DNA from: Eutrigla gurnardus
Lineage: Eukaryota > Chordata > Actinopteri > Perciformes > Triglidae
NCBI GenBank assembly: GCA_963514095.1
Contig: OY741267.1
Location: 2,578,413-2,642,412, forward strand
Direction of reading: 5' to 3'
Length of the DNA stretch: 64,000 nucleotides
In this document: positions 23,250 to 32,800 of the stretch, piece by piece
Layout: every line of letters begins with the position of its first letter
How positions within the stretch are numbered: position 1 is the first letter of the stretch
The notes under the pieces: generated by a model
What the model was told of the DNA's origin: nothing
Seen by the model: only the letters and a program-made list of their open reading frames with translations
The model's database searches: none
Translations under genes and position numbers: made by a program

Positions 23250-23560
23250 GCTTAACTAAGAGCTGGTGCAGGGCAAACCTGAGCCAGCCCTAACTATAAG
23301 CGTTGTCAAAAAGAAAAGTTTTAAACCTACTCTTAAATGTGGGAACAGTGTCTGCATCCCGGACCAGAACCGGAAGACGGTTCCACAGAAGAGGAGCTTT
23401 GTAGCACCCTATAATGCTTGATGATTGAAACCTCTGGCACCCGCTCTAATTTTGGAGACTCTAGGAATGACACGTAACCCTTTAGTCTGAGAGCTTAGTG
23501 CTCTAGTAGGATAGTAGGGTTAAATAAGAGTTCATGGGTCACATCAATGTTCAGAAACCC
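23250..23560. repeat. Degenerate dispersed teleost repeat
   Basis: Words such as ggttccacagaagaggagct, ttttggagactctaggaa and agtgctctagtaggatag recur widely in fish genomes as I remember them. No coding frame or ends are visible. The family is not assigned. Confidence 0.4.
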
Positions 23561-23759
23561 AAAGGAAGGCGCACTTTGGTAACAACTAAAGAAGGATGCA
23601 AAAGAGCTGCAGTAGGATATGAAAAACAGCAATCAAAAAACAAAACATTTTAAAATGAGAGAGGTGGGCAATATTATATTATATAGCCTATATAGTATAA
23701 AAAAGTTTTTTAAAGTAACAAATTTGCTAGTTTTAAAGTCGGAAATTTGCTAGTTTTAA

Positions 23760-24624
23760 AGCGATGGTTCGGAGTAAAATGCACCCTAGGTCATTTCCAC
23801 CACTTTTTCATACTCTCGCGTGAAACTCGCGTGACGGCATCAGCTGGGTAAACACGGAAGTGGCGTCTACGCTGCGGTAGCATAGCAGCCGAGGATAGAA
23901 GCTATCAGGCAGGTGTTCTTTTTAAATAAACTCCTGGTGTACTTACAAACTTTCAAATGCCTCGTTTTGTGAGTACAGACCCTATGTGTACTACTGCAGA
24001 AGTTTGGTAACATTCCATGCATTATTAGTGGGGTAATTTATGAGATATACATAATGTACCGTTCCCGTTAGTACTAAGCCATTCGGCTGATAGCTGTCAC
24101 GCCGGTGTGGTAATGTCTTGTCTTGGGGTTTTGTCTTGTCATTTCCTGTTTTATTTGGAAAATAACTCCCTTCTCGTTTCAGGTCACTTGCCCTTCCTCA
24201 TGTGTTCCCTGGTCTGATGTCATCCCTGATCCCTGATTGTTGTCACCTGTTGCTCGTTATCCCTCTGTGTATTTAAGTCTGCGTCTCCCCTTGTCTTGTG
24301 CCAGTTCGTTCTTTGTCACGTCAAGAGCCACAGCCTTACCAAGCCAAGTTTGTATTTTTGTGTTCCTGTTTTTCCATGTGCATTATTTTTCATAGCCTGT
24401 TTTTCCTCCCGGTCGAGCGGTCTTTTGTTTGTTCCTTTTTATATTAGAAATAAAAGCCTTTTTTACTGCCGCTGCCCTGCATCTGAGTCCTCCCTCCTTG
24501 CCAAACCTGACAATAGCCCTATCTTGACAAATGTTGACCATCGCTAAAAATGCTTCTGAATGGGTATTTGGCTGGATGTCATGGTGGAAATGACCTAGGG
24601 TGCATTTTACTACGAACCATCGCT
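23760..24624. mobile_element. DNA-transposon family copy B, with an inserted solo LTR
   Basis: TIRs of about 42 bp: gcgatggttcggagtaaaat then gcaccctaggtcatttccacc at the left, and the inverted form at the right ending gaaccatcgc. Flanks are ttttaaa and tttcaag inside an AT-rich local repeat. Without the LTR the element is about 440 bp and non-coding. Its structure (inverted ends, no ORF) is that of a MITE. The superfamily is not assigned. Confidence 0.8.
24095..24512 (+). mobile_element. Gypsy-like solo LTR
   Basis: A 418-bp unit reading TGTCACGCC...CCTGACA, flanked by the 5-bp duplication atagc (24090-24094 and 24513-24517). A tgtatttaag TATA-like box lies near 24267 and AATAAA near 24447, giving a U3-R-U5 order on the plus strand. 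The TGTCAC...TGACA ends are of the kind seen in fish Gypsy LTRs. Copy A (12764-20944) shows the empty site. Confidence 0.85.
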
Positions 24625-24734
24625 TTCAAGTCGCACATTTTCCACTTGATTATGGAGGTCATAGAGGAAGTAAACACTTTGCTTGACCCAGATGCTTGCC
24701 GTTGCTATGACAACAAGTGAAAGGCAGCTTAGCC

Positions 24735-24935
24735 CAGGGGTGTCAAACTGATCCAGTAAAGGGCCGTGTGGCTGCAGGTTTTCCTTCCAACCAAGCAAGA
24801 ACACACCTGACTCGACTTATTCACCTACCTGATTTGCCTTCACACCTTGATTGGTTGGATCAGGTGTGTTCTTGCTTGGTTGGAATGAAAACCTGCAGCC
24901 ACACGGCCCTTTACTGGATCAGTTTGACACCCCTG
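24735..24935. mobile_element. hAT MITE made almost wholly of 75-bp inverted repeats
   Basis: Starts caggggtgtcaaactgatcc and ends ggatcagtttgacacccctg. The arms extend nearly perfectly for about 75 bp around a short loop. The flanking gcttagcc is duplicated exactly (24727-24734 and 24936-24943). This is a non-autonomous hAT copy able to fold into a long hairpin RNA. Confidence 0.95.
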
Positions 24936-24943
24936 GCTTAGCC

Positions 24944-26814
24944 CAACCACCCGATCAATAAGCACCCATAAGATGACAATTTGGCCTCATATAAATAAAA
25001 CCAACAATAACTATCAACAGCCATCACCATAAGGACCTTGGCAAAGTTAATTAGAAAAATAAAAGTGACATTCATGGGAAGTTAGCTAGCATAGATGCCA
25101 GCATCGTAATAAAGTAGCAAATCTGCTAGTTTTAAAGTAGCAAATTTACCACTTTAAAACGGGCAAATTTGCAACTTTATAAGACTTTTTTCCCAGGATA
25201 TTGCTCACCTCTCTTGGTTCCTACAGTCTGCCTTCTAGCAAAACCCTCCCAGCCACAGCCGGTTCACCCTGCTGCCGTCTCTATCAGCAGACTTCAGAGC
25301 AGCTTCTTTCCTCCGGCTATCCGACTCCTACATTCATCCTCAACTCTATGACATGGTTTAGTGTGTATATTTGTTATGTACCAATAATGGGAGTGCAAAT
25401 TGAATGTTGTTGTACAACCCTGTGACAGTGACAATAACTTGAACCTTGAGAAGTGGTTGGGCCTTTTGCATGTTTGTGTCCAGGGGCCCATTATCCCATA
25501 ATCCACCACTGCCTGGCAAGAAAGACTTCAAAGGTTAGTTAGTCTGGTTCTGTTCTGAAGGTAAACTTTTTTTACGATTGACCCTGTGTGTAAGGGGATT
25601 TTAAATGGAGGTTTGGTGATGCATGATATTTAAATACAACACATTTCCTTTGTGGTTTTCTCCAGAAAAACAAACAAACATAGCAGGGTTGCCATACATG
25701 CCGATATCACTTATATTTAGTGAGGGGCTTTTCTGTGCTCTCATGTCATTTCTTTCACCACCCTCACAGAAGATCATTTGGTGGACTCTATCTGAGTGGA
25801 ATCGCTGCAGTGGGTTGGTTTGAGCTGATTCTGCCACGTTAAAAAGGTTTTACTTAATTCCTCCAATCAACAAGCTGTCAGGTTTGCAGATATTAAAGTC
25901 ACTATCCTGTGATCCTGTCTTCGTCATTGTTTGTTCTGCTGCACCCTCAGGTGGTGGATGCCTGCTACCACACCTTCCTTCATTACTCTGTGATGTCATA
26001 AATACAATACCTCTCTCACACACACACACACACACACACGCAGTCACTCACTCATACCGAGTACTCTCTCTCACAGCATACAGCACTTTGTGATATTTCT
26101 TGTCATGTAAATTTGAGATGTTGACTTAATAATGTAAATGTTGGTCACATTTTTGTACATTTTCTATCTTCTAAAGTCATTTTACTTTCACATTGAGGTC
26201 ACACATACCTGCCTCCTCCAAGTTCCCATGAGTAAAGATGAGTACCTCACCCCTGCATGAATTCAAAGAGCACTATGGGACTCACACAGGCTACAAAGAC
26301 ACATAGAAATGACTGCCCTTGTCTCTGTTGTTTCAGCTCACATTGTTTCACTGCATGTGTACCATGTGACTTTAACCAACAGCTAGCACATCACATGAAA
26401 TTCACATGGAGGAGAGTTCTGGCTGGTTTGATTAGAGACTATCATTCTACACTCGTAACATAAGTCAGAACACAACTATCAACGAATGTTCAAGAAGAAT
26501 GTAAAGACAAAAACCACCAGTTATATCCAACAAGTGAGGCCGTAGTGTAGATTGATATTGATAACAAAAAGACTCAATGTCAGGCTGATTGGATACAACA
26601 TTCGATTACAGAGGTGACATGGGACTGTAAAAACAAAATGGACGTGAATTGGTTGCTAGGTTTTGTCTCCAGGTGCATCATTTTAATATGATCATTTAAA
26701 ATAAACTATATGTATATATATAGTTGTAGCTACAAGGGAATGTACCTTCATTTCTATCACACCTTTCTAGTCTTTTCGACTAATCAAGAGACTCACGAGA
26801 CACTGATAGCAGAG
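24944..26814. other. Gene-free stretch with small simple repeats
   Basis: AT-rich degenerate words (gcaaatttgctagttttaaa) at about 25100-25180 resemble those flanking copy B. A CA microsatellite lies at about 26019-26040. I see no coding exon. Confidence 0.4.
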
Positions 26815-26945
26815 TCTTCGGGGGGGATTTGGGGTTCAGTAACTTGCCCGTGGATACTTCACCATGCAGACTGCAGGAGCCAGGATTCAAACCACTGCTC
26901 TTCTGATTGGAGGATGACTCGCTCTTCCTGGGGAAGCTGATCAAG
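26815..26945 (-). repeat. tRNA-derived SINE fragment
   Basis: On the minus strand a B-box-like ggtttgaatcc (near 26884) is followed by ctgcagtctgcatggtgaag and gggcaagttactgaacccc. This is the order seen in abundant fish SINEs with a tRNA head and a conserved core. The 5' head and the ends are eroded. Confidence 0.6.
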
Positions 26946-27626
26946 GTCTGTTAAAGCTGTGGCCCAGAGATTCACTAGCATCAATGTACTTCATGCCTAG
27001 CGCATTTGTTTCGTTTTGAGATGTTGACCATCGTAACATTACAACACACAAAAGGAAATGTTACTCATATTTTGTGAGTGTCTCTTCAGGCTTGGACCAG
27101 CAATCCACCTGGACCAGCCCCACCTGCCACGTCCACGGGGACGTCATACTGCTCAGTACGTGCTCATATTCATGCAGCTAACCTCCTTAGCTGGTTTATG
27201 TGGCTTTATCTTCTCAGTCTGTGAAGCACGTCTGACAAGGAGTTGTAGTAAGAACAAAACACGGTTGAAGACACAAGTATTGTTTTAATAGCAAAAAGCA
27301 CATGAGACATGTATGGCAGGGATTGACCAAGAAACAGAACTTACTAGATAAAATACTGATATGTTTTAAAGAACAACTCCAAAGGCCTGCAATATACAAT
27401 GGGTACGGAAAGTATTCAGACCCCTTTACATTTTTCACTCTTTGTTTCATTGCAGCCATTTGCTAAAATCAAAAAAGTTCATTTTATTTCTCCTTAATGA
27501 ACACTCACTACCCCATCTTGACAGGAAAAAAAACAGAATTATATACATTTTTGCAAATTTATTAAAAAAGAAGAACTGAAATATCACATAGTCATAAGTA
27601 TTCAGACCCTTTGCTGTGACACTCAT

Positions 27627-27816
27627 GTTATTATTATTATTTTTGAAAGATTTTTTGAGGCATAGGCACCCTTCCTAGCAGTGGATAGATCAGAAACATA
27701 GGAGAGAGAGGGGGTGTGACATGCAGTAAAGGACCTCCGGCCAGGATTCGAACCGGGGTCGGATGCATATGTACGTTCGTACATGGCATGCGCTCTAACC
27801 ACTCCACCACCTGCAC
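27627..27816 (-). mobile_element. tRNA-derived SINE inserted in the Tc1 element
   Basis: Minus strand: tggtggagtggttagagcgc (A-box region) and ggttcgaatcc (B box), ending in a T/A-rich tail (ttattattatt on the plus strand). The 14-bp direct repeat gctgtgacactcat lies at 27613-27626 and 27817-27830. It sits between the left TIR and the transposase start. Confidence 0.9.
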
Positions 27817-27978
27817 GCTGTGACACTCATATTTAACTCACATGCTGTGCATTTCTTCTGATCCTCCTTGAGATGGTTCTGCTCCTTCATTGGAGTCCAG
27901 CTGTGTTTAATTGAACTGATTGGACTTGATTAGGAAAGGCACACACCTGTCTATATAAGACCTTACAGCTCACAGTGC

Positions 27979-29043
27979 ATGTCAGGGCAAATGAGAATCA
28001 TGAGGTCAAAGGAACTGCCCAAGGAGCTCAGAGACAGAATTGTGGCAAGGCACAGATCTGGCCAAGGTTACAAAAGAATTTCTGCAGCACTCAAGGTTCC
28101 TAAGAGCACAGTGGCCTCCATAATCATTAAATGGAAGAAGTTTGGGACGACCACAACTCTTCCTAGACCTGGCCGTCCAGCCAAACTGAGCAATCGTGGG
28201 AGAAGAGCCTTGGTGAGAGAGGTAAAGAAGAACCCAAAGATCACTGTGGCTGAGCTCCAGAGATGCAGTAGGGAGATGGGAGAAAGTTCCACAAAGTCAA
28301 CTATCACTGCAGCCCTCCACCAGTCGGGGCTTTATGGCAGAGTGGCCCAACGGAAGCCTCTCCTCAGTGCAAGACATATGAAAGCCTGCATAGAGTTTGC
28401 CAAAAAACACATGAAGGACTCCCAGACTATGAGAAATAAGATTCTCTGGTCTGATGAGACTAAGATTGAACTTTTTGGCGTTAATTCTAAGCGGTATGTG
28501 TGGAGAAAACCAGGCACTGCTCATCACCTGCCTAATACAATCCCAACAGTGAAACATGGTGGTGGCAGCATCATGCTATGGGGGTGTTTTTCAGCTGCAG
28601 GGACAGGACGACTGGTTGCAATTGAAGGAAAGATGAATGCAGCCAAGTACAGAGAGATCCTGGAAGAAAACCTCTTCCAGAGTGCTCAGGGCCTCAGACT
28701 GGGCCGAAGGTTCACCTTCCAACAAGACAATGACCCTAAGCACACAGCTAAAATAACAAAGGAGTGGCTTCAGAACAACTCTGTGACCATTCTTGACTGG
28801 CCCAGCCAGAGCCCTGACCTAAACCCAATTGAGCATCTCTGGAGAGACCTGAAAATGGCTGTCCGCCATCCAACCTGACAGAACTGGAGAGGATCTGCAA
28901 GGAAGAATGGCAGAGGATCCCGAAATCCAGGTGTGAAAAACTTGTTGCATCATTCCCAAGAAGACTCATGGCTGTACTAGCTCAAAAGGGGGCTTCTACT
29001 CAATACCGAGCAAAGGGTCTGAATACTTATGACCATGTGATAT
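27979..29043 (+). pseudogene. Tc1-type transposase, frameshifted near the C-terminus
   Basis: The ORF runs 299 codons from 27979 to 28878. The N-terminal paired-like HTH domains include ELRDRIVARHRSGQGYKRIS and GRPAKLS. The DDE triad is complete: WSDETKIELFG, then FQQDNDPKHTA, then DLNPIEHLW, with 34 residues between the second Asp and Glu (DD34E). After KMAVRHP a small deletion shifts the frame. The remaining residues (NLTELERICKEEWQRIP... to YDHVIF) continue in another frame to about 29043. Length is close to the usual 340 aa. The core is intact, so only the tail is damaged. Whether such a truncated protein has any activity is unknown. Confidence 0.9.
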
Positions 29044-29225
29044 TTCAGTTTTTCTTTTTTAATAAATTTGCAAAAATGTCTACATTTCAGTTTTTTTTTA
29101 TGTCAAGATGGGGTGCTGAGTGTATAGTAATGAGAAATGAAATTAACTTTTTTGATTTTAGCAAATGGCTGCAATGAAACGGAGTGAAAAATGTAAAGGG
29201 GTCTGAATACTTTCCGTACCCACTG

Positions 29226-29560
29226 TAAGTGTGTATGGAACCGAGCCAAACCGTCTTCAGGAGTTTGTTTTAGCCAGCAACAAAAAAAGGAGGTTCTGAA
29301 ATGTCTACATAAATGTGTTCCTCTGAATTCAGTGTTGCTTCATGGATAAGCCCTCTTCTGTATTGTTTCTCTATTATCTTTGATGCACAGTTAATCTATT
29401 ATTGGCTCTACAAAACTCTTGATTATGCAAATACCTGCTTTGTTAGACAAATATAACATATAAAACATAACGTGTTGGTAGTCTGGCTCGACTCGACTGA
29501 ACTGTGGAGTCAGCGAACGGCAGCAGGCCTCGTGCTGAACAGACTGAGGCTGAAGGGACT

Positions 29561-29589
<29 letters not shown>
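29226..29589. other. Downstream flank of cdc14a with GA/CT microsatellite
   Basis: Unique-looking DNA between the Tc1 element and the last possible cdc14a exon. A GA tract of about 30 bases occupies 29560-29589 (CT on the gene strand), immediately after the possible stop codon. Confidence 0.5.
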
Positions 29590-29593
<4 letters not shown>

Positions 29594-29638
29594 TTTATTG
29601 AATCATGCCATTGAGGCTCTCTCCTGTGTACATTGAAT
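29590..29638 (-). CDS. cdc14a: Possible short terminal exon of cdc14a
   Basis: Acceptor tcctccag, then FNVHRREPQWHDSIK and TAA at 29590-29592, in the phase left by exon 13. The AATAAA within the last codons could be the polyadenylation signal. The intron would be only 61 bp and no homology supports the peptide. Confidence 0.3.
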
Positions 29639-29699
29639 CTGGAGGATGACTTGAGAAGTAATACGAAGCAGTGTGAGTTACCTGTTTCCGAACACTCAC

Positions 29700-29831
29700 C
29701 TCTTGACCTGCATGGTGAAGGACGGCGGGCTTCGGACCAGCTTCTTACAAGCAGAGGAGGAGGAGGAGATGGAGATGGGGACTTTAGGGGACTTAGGGGG
29801 CGGGAGAATGGAGGCCTTGGACAGGTTGGAT
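29700..29831 (-). CDS. cdc14a: cdc14a coding exon 13
   Basis: Encodes SNLSKASILPPPKSPKVP, a Ser run, then CKKLVRSPPSFTMQVK, a basic proline-rich tail with SP sites. Acceptor ttactcag. The 3' end is either the donor AAGAG|gtgagt or, if not spliced, read-through to TGA at 29696-29698 giving ...MQVKR. Confidence 0.75.
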
Positions 29832-32800
29832 CTGAGTAAGAAACACAAAGGGACATGTATTTTTTTACAACGTAGGTTTGATATATTCCAAACCATTAAG
29901 TATAGTTAACACTCGTAACATGATGGGATTATTGAAATGAACCAAAATAACAGCATGTATGCAGGATGAACAATAGAGTACTTTCTGTGTGGAAGCATCA
30001 ATGAACATGTCACTGAAGGTTGGAACTGTAGTGTGAACAGGACCAGGACTGCCCCCGTTTTTCATTCCATGATGTTTCTGCCTACATTATGTTGATTTAC
30101 TAACGTTTTTTTCACAGAATATTGCCCGGCTCCGTTTTGTTGAGGTTTTTTTTTTAACCTACAATGACCCTAATACTCTGTCTTATTGGGCAGCCTACTG
30201 ATTTAAATGTTTCTCAGCATCAACGGAACGTTTTTCCAGAGGTTGACTCCATCTCACCTGACTCATTAGCTTGATTGACAGCCCATGAGTGAATGCCAAT
30301 TGTATCAACCAATGGGATTGACCAGATATGTTTGGGCCCACCGGGATGGTGCCCATATGCCATATGGCCAGTTGCCCCTTGATCCCTGCCCTGATGTAAG
30401 TTACATTAAGCCTGTACCTTGAGGAGGAGGAGGAGGCTGATCTAGGAGGTCGTTTTCCCTTCAGTGCTCTCAGTTTGTCTCCCTGAGTCGGACGGTCTTC
30501 CTGGCACTTATTCTATACACGCATACATGCAAAAGGAGGATTATCAGGAGAAAAGAAAACTGTTTTCAAATTGACAAATAAAATGTGAAGGCATCTCTGT
30601 AAATAGAAATGACATCATTCATCAATAGTTTTAAACAATGATATCCTGATGATGAAATCCCGCCCCTCACCTCATCCAAGCTGTGTGACTTGTGAAGGGT
30701 GGTGTTGATTGACAGGTCATCCATGCTGGAGAGCAGGTGGGACATGGCTTCCTGTTTGCCTTCCTCAGAGCCCAGGCTTGGAAGCTGCTGCTGCTGTAGC
30801 TGCTGCCGTCGACTCAGTCTCTGCTGAATGAGCTTCTGTTTGGAGCGATGGATGTCGCCCTGGATCCACAGACTGTGCTGCTTCCTACACAGAGCAGACA
30901 ACACTGGACACTGACCTCAGTACTTTAGTCAGATAAAGTGCAAAATAACTCTAATAATAATAAGTCCCCAAAATCCTTTGAGTAGCACTTCCGACTTGAT
31001 CAAATTTCAAAGTTCATCCACTATATTTATTACATATAGCATTACATAAAGTGTTAATGCTGTTTGCGATTGCTCTCTAGAAAAATCGCCTGTTACTGGC
31101 ACAGAATACTTTATTTACGTAAGATTTATTTAATTACTGATGCATTAGGTTATATCGTTATTTTCTGATTGCTTAACGACAGCAGACACAACTGAAGTCA
31201 CATGTGTAAAACTCTAACAGTCTGCAGAGCAGCAGTTCATGTGGACCAAAGTCTAGCTCCTCTTTCATTGTTGGAACACAGTTCTATAAACTCTCCACTT
31301 CTCTGCTGACTTTAACCACAACCTGCACAACACTGTGGATTTACAGCACTTTGTTCAAATGTTAACACACCGCTGTCTAAACTGTAAACCTCACATCCAA
31401 CACAGGAGGATTTCAGCCTGCTGGCTTTCAACACTGATGGTTGGAACTTCAGCTGAAAGCCTCAGCAGGTGGTGGAGGGAGTGGCAGGGAGACAGGTTGT
31501 TATGTTAGCATCCACATGATCAACATTTGGAAGTGAAAGGATCATTCTAAAGAGTAGAACTGATCTGGTTAGTATATTGAAGAGGTTCATTCAGCCTACT
31601 GATATATATTTTTACACTTGTTTCTCTAAAGAGGTACAAGGAATTCTACTTCATTGGCCTCTATAGAGAAACAAGTGTCAAAAAAATGATCTGGTTAGTG
31701 CCATTGTAAAGTCCAGAATGGTTTGATTGATCCTCAAAGCCATCTCACCAGGGAAGCAGCTGTTCCTAGTGTGGCACCACGACTGAGAGGGAAACTCACT
31801 CCTCTAAGAAGTTCTGCTGGGGGCCGATGACGGATCCAGGTCGGCAAATTCTGATCCATGCAATGGCCTCAGCTGCAGTGAACCGGAAGTGCTTCATCAG
31901 GTAGCAACCAATCAGAGTCCCTGTACGGCCCAGGCCAGCTGTGATCGGGTGAAATGATTAAAAAGACAAATAAAGGAAAGGACTCAACACTTGGACTCAA
32001 CACACTACTCGACTCTACGTATGGGAGTTTGTTCTGCAGGATAGTCTTTGAGTGGGACAACGACAAAGACAAACTACACCCACAAATCCACTCTACCTTT
32101 ACAATGCACAGCCACAGCTCCTTCAGTACTTTCACACATGAACAGGAAGCGCCTGATGATGAGGTCAGAGGGCGTGGTCCCATCCGGGAAGAAGAGGTCA
32201 TGGTGCTCGAATCCTGCATCCTCAAACCGCCTACTGTCATACAACTTCCTGTTTAAACGGACCACTGCTGTGATGTCATTTTGCCAAAAGTATGCAAAAT
32301 AGGCCTCTGGTGCATGGAGAGGATAACCTGGAAAACAATCACCACATGTATTATCACTGAGGATTAGCACTTTCAAGTAATAACATGAGACCTTTACACT
32401 GCTCTGGACCTGACTTATAGCACAAACAATTAATTGGCAGTGAACAGGAAGTGTTTAACCTTCAATCAGAATACAGCTTTGTCACAGCCTCATGCTGACT
32501 TCAAAATAAGTACTTCAATGAAATGGGTCTCTATTTTTGTGGGGACATAACAAAAGTCAGGGCAGGGTCTTGGTAACCCTTTGAGTCTGACTTACCAATC
32601 TCTATCTTACTGTGAGGGTGAGGACTGCCGAATGCCAGAAGTTTTCCTGGGATGATCCAGTTCATATCCCCGTTTTCTACTCGCTGAAAACACAGAGAGA
32701 AAAGCAGCTGAGCTGTGTGACTGAGGGAGGAAGAATCACTGGTAGAATCACTCTCTTGCTTTGTTGTGTGCTCGGCTCAGAGGTAGAGCGAGTCGTCCGC

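Larger units (their letters stand above)
27397..29225 (+). mobile_element. Tc1/mariner element
   Basis: The ends caatgggtacggaaagtatt and aatactttccgtacccactg are inverted, and the TIRs extend about 210 bp with inner repeats. TA dinucleotides flank both sides (27395-27396 and 29226-29227). The element carries one transposase gene and one later SINE insertion (27627-27816). Confidence 0.95.

Noticed and set aside
27058..27288. Exon-like stretch (LGPAIHLDQPHLPRPRGRHTAQ) with a gtacgt donor
   Set aside because: The peptide is not recognisable, the acceptor is weak, and no partner exon was found.
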